Source: Halobacteriales archaeon SW_8_68_21
GTDB taxonomy: Archaea; Halobacteriota; Halobacteria; Halobacteriales; Haloferacaceae
DNA length: 64,000 nt
Direction: 5' to 3'
Assembly (NCBI GenBank): GCA_003023405.1
Contig: PXST01000002.1
Location: 12,108 to 76,107 of the forward strand
Positions 1 through 10,116 of the stretch are shown here, in pieces (within the stretch, counting starts at the first letter, position 1; each line of letters begins with the position of its first letter). The position numbers and the translations under genes were made by a program. The notes under the pieces were generated by a model. It saw only the letters and a program-made list of their open reading frames with translations. It made no database searches and had not been told where the DNA came from.

Positions 1-1
1 C

Positions 2-637
2 CTCGACGCCGACCTCGGCCGCCTCCGCGACCCGATCGAGGCGTACGACGAGGCGGTCCGGGAGGCGTTCCGGGAGTTCTTCAAGTCGGCGTCCGCCCGG
101 GAGGTGTTCGCGTTCCTCGACCGCGCCGACGGGACGCCGTTCGTCGATGTCGACGTGCCGCCGACGGACCTCGCGGAGTACGTCAAGACGCACGCGGCCG
201 GCGAGGAGCCGCCGGCGACGCTGCTGGAGTACGCCGACTACACGAACTCGAAGCTCGAACACTACGTCGACGACCCCGGGGCGCTCCGGACCGCGGTGGC
301 GGTTCACCGGACGTACCTCGAACGGCTCGACGGCGAGCCGCTGACGCTCGACTGGCCGCCGAAGCCGGGCGACGAACTCGCCTACGAGATCGACGAACTG
401 GTCCCGCTCGTCGGGCGGATCGCCGACGACGACACGGTCGCGACGCTGCGTTCGGTCCGCGAACTCGCGCGGAGCGACGAGTACGAGCGGCTTCGCCGGG
501 CGGCCGAGGTGCGCCACGCCCTCGACGACCCGGATCTGGCCCTGATCGAGCGCGGCGAGGCCGCCAACCGGGTCGAGACGGCCGAAGAGACGCGCTCGCT
601 TGTCGACGACGTGCTGGCGGAGACGGAGCGGGAGTGA
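2..637 (+). CDS. Haloarchaeal conserved protein, 5'-truncated by window edge
   Basis: Frame stays open from base 2 through the listed ORF to TGA at 637. Confidence 0.6.
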   Translation, partial: LDADLGRLRDPIEAYDEAVREAFREFFKSASAREVFAFLDRADGTPFVDVDVPPTDLAEYVKTHAAGEEPPATLLEYADYTNSKLEHYVDDPGALRTAVAVHRTYLERLDGEPLTLDWPPKPGDELAYEIDELVPLVGRIADDDTVATLRSVRELARSDEYERLRRAAEVRHALDDPDLALIERGEAANRVETAEETRSLVDDVLAETERE

Positions 638-681
638 GGCCGGGAACGGATATTTAAGGGCCGTCGCGGCCGAGCAGAGAT

Positions 682-1080
682 ATGACCCGATTCGACGCCG
701 CGACCGAAGCGGAGCGGCTGGGCCTGTTCGCCGACGCCGCGGCCGCGCACCGCGCGCGCTCCGGCGACGTGATGACCGTCGACGTCGACCCCGACAGCGA
801 CGACACCGAGGGCGGCGAGGTGCCGCCGTGGATCCAGCTCGCGGGCACGGAGCTGATACTGGACTGTACCGACGAGGAACTCGAACGGCTGAAAGATCTG
901 CTCTCCGAGTTCCCCGAGTTCCGGATCGACGAGCTGGTCAGCCCGGAGGAGGCCGAGGGGACCAACGCCGTCGTCACCGCGCGGTCGGACGCGAACCGCG
1001 TCGCGGGGTTCACCGAGCGCGCCTTCCGCGAGGTGTACGAGCTCGACGAGGCGTACAAGGCGTGGGTGACGGCGATCTAA
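682..1080 (+). CDS. Haloarchaeal DUF7110-like conserved protein
   Basis: 132 aa ORF, acidic composition, clean start/stop. Confidence 0.65.
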   Translation: MTRFDAATEAERLGLFADAAAAHRARSGDVMTVDVDPDSDDTEGGEVPPWIQLAGTELILDCTDEELERLKDLLSEFPEFRIDELVSPEEAEGTNAVVTARSDANRVAGFTERAFREVYELDEAYKAWVTAI

Positions 1081-1187
1081 GGCGGGTCGATCCGGCCGTC
1101 GGATGCCGAGATCATTTATTAGACGCCGAGATCACTCATCAGATGTCGAGGCCGTCGAGCGCCCCCGGCGGCCGCACCGCCCGCCGG

Positions 1188-1355
1188 TCACTTCGCGAAG
1201 TAGCTCGTAAAAAAGCCCGAGAGGAAGGAGCTGACCGCGACCGCGACGAGGAGGTCTGCCGTGTCGTGGTCCCCGTCGCCGGCCGCGAGCCAAGTGACTG
1301 CGACGCCGATGCCGAGCGATATCGCGCCGTTCGCGGTGTCCGCTTTGAGACCCAT
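1188..1355 (-). CDS. Small membrane protein (55 aa)
   Basis: Read from reverse strand: MGLKADTANGAISLGIGVAVTWLAAGDGDHDTADLLVAVAVSSFLSGFFTSYFAK. Confidence 0.55.
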   Translation of the reverse strand: MGLKADTANGAISLGIGVAVTWLAAGDGDHDTADLLVAVAVSSFLSGFFTSYFAK

Positions 1356-1402
1356 GCGTTCCGTTGGGGTCGGAGCGGCAAAACCGATCCGACGGCCGCG
1401 AC

Positions 1403-1954
1403 TCAGTGGAAGCCGCGGTCGATGTCGTCCTCGTCGATCAGGTCGTCAAGCTCCGAGGTGAGAAGCTCCTCGGCCGCCTCGAAGGTGTCCGACAGCTCGT
1501 CGAGCTCGTCGGGCCGCCCGTCGAACTCGTACTCCATCGGGCCGAAGGCCGGCGACTCGACCGCCTCCATCACGTCCTCGAAGAGGTGGTCGGGGTCGGT
1601 CGGCGCTTCGGCGTGGACCCGCAGCGTCTCCGTGAGCCGCGTCGCCATCTCCTCGGCGTGTTTCTCGTCTTCGGGGGTCGACCGGACCGCGAACCGCCCG
1701 TTGCTGTCGACGTCCGGGAGGTGCGGGTCGAGTTCGTCGTCGACCTTGCGGGCGACGCGCGTTCCGACGCCGCGGAGGTCGCGGGGGTTCTTCGCGTACG
1801 TCTTCAGGTGGTAGAGACCGACGCTCGGGTGGCCGAAGTAGAGGTCCTCGCCGAGTCCGCCGTGGCGGGAGCCGGCGACGGCCCGCCAGCCGTCGGGGTC
1901 GGTCGCGTCGCTCGCGATGTCCGCGAGGATGTCGTCCCAGTCTCGCACGCGCAT
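1403..1954 (-). CDS. Conserved haloarchaeal hypothetical protein
   Basis: 183 aa ORF, acidic haloarchaeal composition. Confidence 0.65.
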   Translation of the reverse strand: MRVRDWDDILADIASDATDPDGWRAVAGSRHGGLGEDLYFGHPSVGLYHLKTYAKNPRDLRGVGTRVARKVDDELDPHLPDVDSNGRFAVRSTPEDEKHAEEMATRLTETLRVHAEAPTDPDHLFEDVMEAVESPAFGPMEYEFDGRPDELDELSDTFEAAEELLTSELDDLIDEDDIDRGFH

Positions 1955-2003
1955 GTCGGTATGATCGGCAACGCGAGCGCAAGAGGGTGTCGGTGGCGGC
2001 TGC

Positions 2004-3164
2004 CTACTGGTACGCCTGAATCCCGGTGAGGTCCTCGCCGAGGATCAGCGTGTGAATGTCGTGGGTGCCCTCGTAGGTGTAGACGGTCTCGAAGTTCGCC
2101 ATGTGGCGCATCGGCGAGTAGTCGGCGGTGATCCCGTTTCCGCCGAGCATCTCGCGGGCGATCCGCGACTGGTCGCGGGCGGTGCGAACGTTGTTGCGCT
2201 TGGCCATCGAGACGTGTTGCGGCCGCATCTCCCCCGCCTCCTTGCGGTCGGCGAGCCGGTGGGCCAGCAGCTGCGCGAGCGTGATCTGCGTCGCCATCTC
2301 TGCGAGCTTCTCCTGTTGCATCTGGAACCCCCCGATCGGCCTGCCGAACTGCTCGCGGTCGGTAGCGTACTCGCGGGCGACCTCGAAGCAGTCCGCGGCC
2401 GCGCCGACCGCGCCCCACGCGATGCCGTAGCGGGCCTGCGTCAGACACGACAACGGGCCCTTCATCCCCTCGACGCCGGGAAGGCGGTTCTCGGCCGGGA
2501 CGCGGACGTTCTGGAGGCCGATCTCGCCCGTGACCGACGCCCGAAGGCTGAGCTTCTCGTCGATCTCGTTCGTCGTGACGCCGTCGCGGTCCGTCTCGAC
2601 GAGGAACCCGCGCACCGGCGTCCCCTCCTCGCCGTGGTCTTTCGCCCACACGACCGCGACGTCGGCGATGGGCGAGTTCGTGATCCACGTTTTCGAGCCG
2701 TTCAAGACGTAGTCGTCGCCGTCGGGCTCGGCCATCGTCTCCATCGCAGAGGGGTTCGACCCGTGTTCCGGCTCCGTGAGTCCGAAGCAGCCGACCGCCT
2801 CGCCGGTGCCGAGCCGTGGCAGCCACTCCGCTTTCTGTTCGTCGCTGCCGAACGCGTGGATCGGGTACATCACCAGCGCCCCCTGAACGCTCGCCATCGA
2901 ACGGAGCCCGGAGTCACACGCCTCCAACTCGCGCATCAACAGGCCGTACGCCCGCTCGCTGACGCCCGGCAGGCCGTACCCGTCGAGGTTCGGGGCGTAG
3001 AATCCCATCTCGCCCATCTTCGGGATGAGCTCCGTGGGGAACGTGCCGTCGATCCAGTGGTCTCCCATGTCCGGCACCTCGCCGTCGATGAACGAGCGGG
3101 CGGAGTCGACGAGGAGCCGCTCCTCCTCGGACAGCGTCGACTCCATGTCAAAGTAATCCAGCAT
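2004..3164 (-). CDS. Acyl-CoA dehydrogenase (glutaryl-CoA dehydrogenase-like)
   Basis: 386 aa with CFGLTEPEHGSNP, ITNSPIADVAVVWAK, EMLGGNGI and YEGTHDIHTLILG motifs. Confidence 0.9.
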   Translation of the reverse strand: MLDYFDMESTLSEEERLLVDSARSFIDGEVPDMGDHWIDGTFPTELIPKMGEMGFYAPNLDGYGLPGVSERAYGLLMRELEACDSGLRSMASVQGALVMYPIHAFGSDEQKAEWLPRLGTGEAVGCFGLTEPEHGSNPSAMETMAEPDGDDYVLNGSKTWITNSPIADVAVVWAKDHGEEGTPVRGFLVETDRDGVTTNEIDEKLSLRASVTGEIGLQNVRVPAENRLPGVEGMKGPLSCLTQARYGIAWGAVGAAADCFEVAREYATDREQFGRPIGGFQMQQEKLAEMATQITLAQLLAHRLADRKEAGEMRPQHVSMAKRNNVRTARDQSRIAREMLGGNGITADYSPMRHMANFETVYTYEGTHDIHTLILGEDLTGIQAYQ

Positions 3165-3269
3165 ACCAACGCTTGCGTTGCCAAGGATAAATAAGTATAT
3201 TCCCGCCCGGTGAGCCGCCAGAATCGCGCGCCGAGGGGTTTCGACGCCGGCGGGTTGGAAGCCGGCGCT

Positions 3270-4487
3270 TCAGAACCCGTCGGTCCCGTCGAGGAGATGC
3301 TCCTCGACGACGTCCATGTCGAGTTCGATCCCGAGGCCGGGCGTCTCCGGCACGGCGATGCGACCGTCCTCGATCAGGGGCTCGTCGCGCGCCAGCAGGT
3401 TGTCCCACCAGTCGACCTCCAGCGCGTGGTACTCCAGTAGGTCGAAGTTCGGGGTGGCGGCACCGAGGTGGACGCAGGCTATCGTTCCGACCGGGCTACA
3501 GACGTTGTGCGGAGACATCGGGATGTAGTTCTCCTCGGCGCGGTCGGCGATCCGCATCGACTCTGTGAGTCCACCGACGGTCGTCGGGTCGGGAGTGACG
3601 ACATCGACGCCGTGTTCGTAGATCAGGTCCGACAGCTCGAACACGCGGAAGCGGTTCTCGCCGGTAGCGACCGGGGTCCGGGTCGCCCTCGTCACCTCCT
3701 TCTGGGCGTCGATGTTCTCCGGTGGGATCAGGTCCTCCAGCCACATCAGGTCGAACGCCTCGAGCTCGTTGGCCAGCCGCTTTGCGCTCTCGACGGAGTA
3801 GTCCCAGTGGCAGTCGAAGGCGAGGTCGACATCGTAGCCGATCGCCTCGCGCACGGCCTCGACGATCTCGCGTTTCTCTCGGATCGCGGCGTTCGTCAGC
3901 CGCCCGTTGTACGAGTCGTTCTCGTTGTCGGCCGGGAGATCGAGGTCGAACTTCAGCGCCGAAAAGCCCATTTCGGTGACTCGGGCCGCCTCCGCGGCGT
4001 ACGCCTCCGGGGAGTACGCCTCGGCGTCGGCGTAGGCGGTCGCGCCGTCCTCGACCGCGTACGCCTCGCCGGCGTGGCAGTCACAGTAGAGCCGGATCTC
4101 GTCGCGGTACTTCGAGCCGAGCAGCTGGTAGACGGGGAGTTCAAGTACCTTCCCGGCCGCGTCCAACAGCGCGATCTCGATACCGGAGGCCGCGGTGACG
4201 ACCTTCCCGGTCGTGCCGCCGTGGCCCGACATCTCCTGAAAGATGTAGCGGACCAGCCGCTCGACGTCGAGCGGGTTCTCGCCGACGAGGAACCGGTTCG
4301 TGTACTCGACGAGTTCCGGGATACCGCCGCCGCGGTACGCCTCGCCGATACCGGTGACGCCCGCGTTCGTCTCCACTCTGATCAGGTTCCACTCGAAGTT
4401 TCCCTCCACGACGCAGGCGTCGAGGCCGGTGATCTGTACGTCTCGGTCCGCGTCGCGGGTGTCGATCTGGCCTGAGTAGTCTCTCAT
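3270..4487 (-). CDS. Enolase-superfamily (mandelate racemase/muconate lactonizing type) sugar-acid dehydratase
   Basis: GIGEAYRGGG, ALKFDLDLP, DLAFDCHW, WLEDLIPPEN, TGENRFR motifs; start at MRDYSGQIDTRD rather than the longer ORF start. Confidence 0.85.
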   Translation of the reverse strand: MRDYSGQIDTRDADRDVQITGLDACVVEGNFEWNLIRVETNAGVTGIGEAYRGGGIPELVEYTNRFLVGENPLDVERLVRYIFQEMSGHGGTTGKVVTAASGIEIALLDAAGKVLELPVYQLLGSKYRDEIRLYCDCHAGEAYAVEDGATAYADAEAYSPEAYAAEAARVTEMGFSALKFDLDLPADNENDSYNGRLTNAAIREKREIVEAVREAIGYDVDLAFDCHWDYSVESAKRLANELEAFDLMWLEDLIPPENIDAQKEVTRATRTPVATGENRFRVFELSDLIYEHGVDVVTPDPTTVGGLTESMRIADRAEENYIPMSPHNVCSPVGTIACVHLGAATPNFDLLEYHALEVDWWDNLLARDEPLIEDGRIAVPETPGLGIELDMDVVEEHLLDGTDGF

Positions 4488-4687
4488 GAGTACCTCGATT
4501 TCGTGTCGGTGGTCAGTCGCCGGCGAACGGCACGGGCGCGCCCTTGGTCGAGCGGCACGCCGCGGCCGGCGTCCGTTCGCACGCACGTCATCGCGTGGTC
4601 CCGGGAGGCGAGCGTCCGGTCAGAAAAGGAGGCGGGCAGCTCCGGCGGGAGCTCGATCGGGAACGACTCGACTTCGGTGATCCGCAT
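4484..4687 (-). pseudogene. N-terminal remnant of a second enolase-superfamily gene
   Basis: MRITEVESFPIELPPELPASFSDRTLASRDHAMTCVRTDAG resembles an MR/MLE N-terminus, then loses similarity and terminates. Confidence 0.55.
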
Positions 4688-4805
4688 GCGTGGTGGGTGT
4701 CACATGGGTACAAGTAAACCGTCGTATCGGCAATGCTCCCGCGGAGTTCCGTCGGACCGGGTGGGGCGACCCGCAGTTTTTGTATCGTCGCTGCGAGAGA
4801 GCGGC

Positions 4806-6125
4806 ATGGAGTTCCCCGATCGCTTTGCGGTCGACGACCTCATCGATCCGCAGCCGCTCCCCGAGTTCGCGCGGGTCCGGCACGAACCGGAGACGGATCG
4901 GCTCGACGACCCCGTCGGAGCGGCGCGCGAGGCGCTGGACACGCTGGACCTCGACGGGCTTGACCCGGGGGCGACAGTCGCCGTCGGCGTCGGCAGCCGC
5001 GGGATCGACCGCATCGACGAGGTCGCGGCGGCGGTCGTCGAGCGGGTCGCCGAGCGCGGCTTCGATCCGGTTGTGGTGCCCGCGATGGGCAGTCACGGCG
5101 GCGCGACCGCCGAGGGACAGCGCGAGGTGTTGGCGGCGCTCGGGATCACCGAGGAATCCGTCGGCGCGCCGATCGACGCGCGCATGGCGGCCGCGGAGTT
5201 GGCGACGGTCTCGGTGGGCGACGCCGATCTCCCGGTGTACTTCTCGGAGGCGGCGCTCGCGGCCGACGCGGTCCTCGTCGTGAACCGCGTGAAGGCCCAC
5301 ACCAACTTCACCGGGGCGATAGAGAGCGGGCTCGCGAAGATGACCGTCGTCGGGCTCGGCAAGCAGCACGGCGCGAAGTCGTTCCACTCGACGGCGATCG
5401 CCGAGGGGTACGTCGAGGCGCTGACGGCCGCGCTCGGCGTCATCGAGCGCGAGACCCCGATCGTCGGCGGGATCGCGCTCGTCGAGAGCTTCGAGGAGGA
5501 GATCGGACACCTAGAGGCGGTCCCTGCCGGCTCGTTCCTCGACCGCGAGCCAGAGCTGCTGGAGCGGGCGTACGACCAGATGCCGACGCTGCCCGTCGAC
5601 GACATCGATCTGCTCGTCGTCGACGAGATCGGCAAGGAGATCTCGGGTACAGGCATGGACACGAACATCATCGGTCGCTACCGCGTGCTCAACGCGCCTG
5701 ACCCAGAGACCCCCGACATCGACATCATCTACGTGCGAGGGCTCACGGACGCGACGAAGGGAAACGGGAACGGAATCGGGCTTGCCGACCTCACCCGGCA
5801 GGCGGCCGTCGACGACCTCGACTTGGAGAAGACGTACGCGAACGCGCTCACCAGCGGGTCGCTCGCGAAATCGAAGCTCCCCGTCGTAGCGCCCGACGAC
5901 GAGTTCGCGCTCCGGACCGCGCTGGCCGCGCTCGGGGGGTACGACCCCGAGGCGGTGCGGGTCGTCTGGATCCGCAACACGCAGGACCTCGGGGAGTTCT
6001 TGATTTCTGAGGCCGTGGTCGAGGACCTCCCAGAGGCGGCGAGGACGGTCGGCCGCGAGACGGTGGCCTTCAACGGCGGGTCCGCGGCGCTCGACAAGCC
6101 GATCGGTGGCGGTTCGGACTCCTGA
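4806..6125 (+). CDS. LarA-like / DUF2088 protein (lactate racemase N-domain family)
   Basis: GVGSRGIDRIDE, GSHGGATAEGQ, VNRVKAHTNFTGAIESGLAKMTVVGLGKQHGAK motifs. Confidence 0.8.
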   Translation: MEFPDRFAVDDLIDPQPLPEFARVRHEPETDRLDDPVGAAREALDTLDLDGLDPGATVAVGVGSRGIDRIDEVAAAVVERVAERGFDPVVVPAMGSHGGATAEGQREVLAALGITEESVGAPIDARMAAAELATVSVGDADLPVYFSEAALAADAVLVVNRVKAHTNFTGAIESGLAKMTVVGLGKQHGAKSFHSTAIAEGYVEALTAALGVIERETPIVGGIALVESFEEEIGHLEAVPAGSFLDREPELLERAYDQMPTLPVDDIDLLVVDEIGKEISGTGMDTNIIGRYRVLNAPDPETPDIDIIYVRGLTDATKGNGNGIGLADLTRQAAVDDLDLEKTYANALTSGSLAKSKLPVVAPDDEFALRTALAALGGYDPEAVRVVWIRNTQDLGEFLISEAVVEDLPEAARTVGRETVAFNGGSAALDKPIGGGSDS

Positions 6126-6216
6126 GTCTCTCAGGGACCGATTCCGCTCCCCGGGCCGGGCCCCCTCGTTTGCCTACAAGAAAATGTTTTCACGCCGGCC
6201 TCGGGACGGGAGGAAC

Positions 6217-7005
6217 ATGGACCTACAGATCGACGGGAACGCGGCCCTCGTCACGGCGTCGTCCAGCGGGCTCGGCAAGGCATCGGCGAAGGCGCTCGCG
6301 CGGGAGGGCGTGAACGTCGTCATCAACGGCCGCGACGAAGAGCGACTGGCGGACGCGAGAGCGGAGGTCGAGGCGGTCGCGGCGGGCGAGGTCGTCGCGC
6401 AGTCGGCCGACCTGACGGACGCCGACGAGGTCACGGCGCTCGTCGAGGCGACCGTCGACGAGTTCGGCACGATCGACCACCTCGTGACGAGCGCCGGCGG
6501 TCCGCCGTCGGGCGCGTTCCTCGACACCGACGACGAGGACTGGCAGCACGCCTACGACCTGCTCGTGATGAGCGTCGTCCGCCTGGCGCGGGAGTCGTAC
6601 CCGCACCTCAAGGAGGGAGACGGCGGCACCATCGTCAACATCACTTCCCGGAGCGTGAAAGAGGCGCTCGACAGCCTCGTCTTATCGAACGCGGTTCGGA
6701 TGGGGGTCATCGGACTGGAGAAGACGCTCTCGAAGGAGTTCGCCCCGGAAGTGCGCGCCAACGCCGTCCTGCCGGGCCCCCACGAGACGAGCCGGATCCG
6801 CGACCTCGTCGAGGCCGCCGTCGAGCGCGGCGAGTACGACTCCTACGACGACGGGCTCGGCGACTGGGCGGGCAACCCGCTCGACCGGATCGGCGACCCG
6901 ATGGAACTCGGCAACACCGTCGCGTTCCTCTCGTCGCCGAAGTCCGGCTTCGTCAACGGCACCGCGCTGCCGATCGACGGCGGGGCCACCGGAGCGAACC
7001 TATGA
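6217..7005 (+). CDS. SDR family oxidoreductase
   Basis: ALVTASSSGLGKASAKAL nucleotide-binding motif, SAGG, C-terminal FVNGTALPIDGGATG. Confidence 0.9.
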   Translation: MDLQIDGNAALVTASSSGLGKASAKALAREGVNVVINGRDEERLADARAEVEAVAAGEVVAQSADLTDADEVTALVEATVDEFGTIDHLVTSAGGPPSGAFLDTDDEDWQHAYDLLVMSVVRLARESYPHLKEGDGGTIVNITSRSVKEALDSLVLSNAVRMGVIGLEKTLSKEFAPEVRANAVLPGPHETSRIRDLVEAAVERGEYDSYDDGLGDWAGNPLDRIGDPMELGNTVAFLSSPKSGFVNGTALPIDGGATGANL

Positions 7006-7352
7006 GGCCAGTCGCGTTTGACGAGGCGGAGAGCTACGAGCCCGACGAGGGCTGGCGGCGCGTCTCGATGGCCGGCAGCGACCGGTTCTCCTTCGAGTGG
7101 TTCGAGAAGCCGCCGGGACACAGCTCGCCGATACACGACCACGAGAACGAGCAGGTGTGTCTCTGTCTGGAAGGCGAGCTCACGGTCGCGACCGCGGACG
7201 ACTCGGTCACGCTCGAAAAGAACGACTCCGTCCTCTTGGAGTCCAACGAGGCCCACCGCGTCGAGAACACCGGCGACGAGCGCGCGGTCGGACTCGACGT
7301 GTTCGCGCCCGGACGCTCGTTCGATTTCTGGACGGACCGAGAAGAGAGATGA
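7002..7352 (+). CDS. Cupin-domain protein
   Basis: HSSPIHDHENEQVCLCLEGELTV cupin motif; 4-bp overlap with SDR gene. Confidence 0.85.
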   Translation: MRPVAFDEAESYEPDEGWRRVSMAGSDRFSFEWFEKPPGHSSPIHDHENEQVCLCLEGELTVATADDSVTLEKNDSVLLESNEAHRVENTGDERAVGLDVFAPGRSFDFWTDREER

Positions 7353-7433
7353 TCTGGACGGACCGGAGCGGCCCGAACGCACGATCACCATGAACGGGAA
7401 ACACGCGACGAAAACGAACGGACCGAACGCGCG

Positions 7434-8255
7434 ATGAAGTACCTCGCACGCACGGCGACCGGCGATCCCCTGCTCGGCGACGACGAGGGATACGTCCCCC
7501 TCAGCGCGGTCGAACCGGACGCGGAGAGCGTCCGCGACGCGCTTCCCTGGGCGGCCGCGGGGACGCTCGGCGACGCCGCCGACGCGACCGCCGACCCGGT
7601 CCCCCCAGCGGACCTGTCGTTCGGCGCGCCTCTGGCGTCGTTCGGGAAGCTGTGGGGCATCGGCCTGAACTACGAGGAACACGCCGGCGACCTCGACGAG
7701 CAGGGCCCCGAGGAGCCGGCGAGTTTCATGAAGCCGTCGTCGGTCCTGACGGGGCCGGGCGGTCCGATCCGTCTGCCGCCGGAGTCACAGAGCGAGCGGG
7801 TGACCGCGGAGGCGGAGCTCGCGGTCGTGATGGGGCGAACGTGTCGAAACGTCACAGAGGACGAGGTCGAGGACGTGATAGCGGGCTTTCTCCCCGTGAT
7901 CGACATGACCGCTGAGGACGTCCTCCAGCGGAACCCGCGGTTCCTCACGCGGGCGAAGAGCTACGACACGTTCCTCGTGCCCGGCCCCGCGCTCGCGGTG
8001 CCGGAGGAGCCGCTCGATCTGGCGGGGCTCTCGGTGCGGACCGAGGTCGACGGGGAGGTGCGGGCCGAAAACGAGATCGGGAACATGCTGTTTCCGCCGG
8101 CGGAGATCGTCTCGTTCCACTCCGACGTGATGACGCTGGAACCGGGCGACCTGTTCAGCACGGGGACGCCCGGCGCAGCGCCGATCGACCCCGGCGACGA
8201 GGTACGGGCGGTCGTTGAGTCGGTCGGGTCCGTCGACGCGCCGGTGACGCGGTAG
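7434..8255 (+). CDS. Fumarylacetoacetate hydrolase family protein
   Basis: GIGLNYEEHAGD, FMKPSSVLTGPGG, EAELAVVMG, STGTPGAAP motifs. Confidence 0.9.
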   Translation: MKYLARTATGDPLLGDDEGYVPLSAVEPDAESVRDALPWAAAGTLGDAADATADPVPPADLSFGAPLASFGKLWGIGLNYEEHAGDLDEQGPEEPASFMKPSSVLTGPGGPIRLPPESQSERVTAEAELAVVMGRTCRNVTEDEVEDVIAGFLPVIDMTAEDVLQRNPRFLTRAKSYDTFLVPGPALAVPEEPLDLAGLSVRTEVDGEVRAENEIGNMLFPPAEIVSFHSDVMTLEPGDLFSTGTPGAAPIDPGDEVRAVVESVGSVDAPVTR

Positions 8256-8308
8256 ACGCCCCGAGAGCCGCAACCATCTTTATTAGTCGTGTTCGGTTAG
8301 GTGCGGAC

Positions 8309-8737
8309 ATGTACCGCGTACTGCTGCCCGTCAGCGCGGAGCCCGGTCAGGCGCTGACCGCCGCGGACGCCGTCGCGTCGCTCCCGAACGCCGCCGAGGA
8401 GGTCGAGGCAGTGATTCTCAACGTCTACGAGGGGTTTGAGGCCAGCGGCGAGGGGGGCCGCGTCGACTCCGAGGAGGTGTGGAACGAGGAGAACTATCCC
8501 GAGACCGTCGACGCCGTCGCGGACCGGCTGGCGGAGGCCGGCGTCGCGACCACCAGACGGCGGGAGCACGGCGACCCAGACGAGGTGATCGTCGAGGTCG
8601 CCGCGGAGCTCGACGCAGACAACATCTCCATGAGCGGGCGACGCCGAAGCCCCACCGGCAAGGTGCTGTTCGGGAGCACCACTCAGTCGGTGGTGCTCGC
8701 GGCCGACTGCCCCGTGACGGTGACGCTCGACGACTGA
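8309..8737 (+). CDS. Universal stress protein
   Basis: ISMSGRRRSPTGKVLFGSTTQSVVLAADCPVTV UspA C-terminal signature. Confidence 0.9.
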   Translation: MYRVLLPVSAEPGQALTAADAVASLPNAAEEVEAVILNVYEGFEASGEGGRVDSEEVWNEENYPETVDAVADRLAEAGVATTRRREHGDPDEVIVEVAAELDADNISMSGRRRSPTGKVLFGSTTQSVVLAADCPVTVTLDD

Positions 8738-8833
8738 GCGGCGTCCGTGTGGGACGGGCGTCAGGTCCGCGGATATCCCGTACGTTTGAACTGAAATAAA
8801 CAGATACATTGTTAATGATTGACCGAAAGTACC

Positions 8834-9964
8834 ATGTTGAGCATGGCAGATAATTCCATCAATCGGCGTAAGTTCCTGTACGGCACGGGCGCAGTAGGGA
8901 TGACCGGACTCGCAGGCTGTAGCGGTGGCGGCGACGGCGGCGACGGCGGTGACGGGATGGACGGCGGCGACGGCGACGGCGGCGATGGCGGTGACGGCGG
9001 TGACGGGATGGACGGCGGCGAGGACCTCATGCTGCGCGTCGGGACGTCGGCGGGCGGGACTCAGGATGTCGGACTGGCCGTAGAGCGCGCGGTGAGCCAA
9101 GAGAGCGACAGCCTGAACTACTCGACAATCGAGAGCCCGGGATACATCGGCACGATCCGTCGGATGGCGAACAACCAGTTCAACGCCGGGATCACCGACA
9201 ACAACTCGCTGTCGAAGGCGCTCAGCGAGACCGGTGCGTTCTCCGATCAGCCGGTCGAACGGATCCCGCAGTACGGGTTCTACGCGTTCCCGTACAGCAT
9301 CTACGTCATCGCCCGCGACGGCACGGGGATCGAAACGTTCGACGACCTCGCCGGCGCGAACGTCTACCCCGCCGAACCGGGGTACTCGACGCGTGCGACG
9401 ACGCTCGACGTCTGGTCGCAGGAGCCAACCGCGGACGTGTTCGACCAGATGAACGTCCAGAACCAGAGCGTCGACTCCGCGCCCGGCGCGATGGAGGAGG
9501 GCAACATCGACGCGACCATCGCGTACGGAACGCCCGGCGTTCGGTACACCGGGTTCGTTCAGGAGATCGCCTCCCGGATCGACGTCCACTACGTCGAGCC
9601 GACCGACGCGCTCATCGAGTCCGCCGAGTCGTACGACGGGGCCGGGACCGGCACCACGAGTTACGAGGACTGGCCCATCGCGGACACCGACATCGGCACC
9701 GACGAGGTGTTCCACTGGAACTTGGAGGTGAACTACACGTTCAACCCAGAGGCAAATCCGGACGCAGTCTACGAACTGTGCCGGGTCGTCGACGAGTCCA
9801 ACGACACGGTCAACGAGGGCGAAGAGCAGTTCAACGACTTCGGGTCCACCGAGGACATGCTCGGCTCGGCGCGCGAAAACATCCCGGTCCACCGCGGCGC
9901 GGTACAGTACTACCGGGACAACGACGTGTGGGACGGCAGCCTGACCGAGGGGGACAGCGCCTGA
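8834..9964 (+). CDS. TAXI-family TRAP transporter solute-binding lipoprotein
   Basis: Tat/lipobox (RRKFLYGTGAVGMTGLAGC), Gly/Asp repeat linker, LRVGTSAGGTQDVG. Confidence 0.88.
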   Translation: MLSMADNSINRRKFLYGTGAVGMTGLAGCSGGGDGGDGGDGMDGGDGDGGDGGDGGDGMDGGEDLMLRVGTSAGGTQDVGLAVERAVSQESDSLNYSTIESPGYIGTIRRMANNQFNAGITDNNSLSKALSETGAFSDQPVERIPQYGFYAFPYSIYVIARDGTGIETFDDLAGANVYPAEPGYSTRATTLDVWSQEPTADVFDQMNVQNQSVDSAPGAMEEGNIDATIAYGTPGVRYTGFVQEIASRIDVHYVEPTDALIESAESYDGAGTGTTSYEDWPIADTDIGTDEVFHWNLEVNYTFNPEANPDAVYELCRVVDESNDTVNEGEEQFNDFGSTEDMLGSARENIPVHRGAVQYYRDNDVWDGSLTEGDSA

Positions 9965-10116
9965 TCGGTCCCTGAGCCGGTTCTCTCCCGCCTCTCGGGA
10001 CGTGCTGATCAATAATTTAAAATCACCGAACACACAACCGACGACTCGGAAACAACCATGACACTATCCACCACGCCCGGGCGGACGAACGTCCCGCATG
10101 ACGCGCGCTGGCACCG

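Noticed and set aside
600-1814. 404-aa plus-strand ORF
   Set aside because: Arg/Ser-rich frame overlapping better supported genes on both strands.
8917-9030. Short GGCGAC-type repeats as a possible CRISPR or satellite
   Set aside because: They encode the Gly/Asp-rich lipoprotein linker; similar linker DNA occurs at 28697-28800. No CRISPR-like repeat-spacer array was seen anywhere in the window.
8297-10033. 578-aa minus-strand ORF
   Set aside because: Antisense to UspA and the TAXI SBP gene; no recognisable domain, low-complexity repeats mirror the GD linker.
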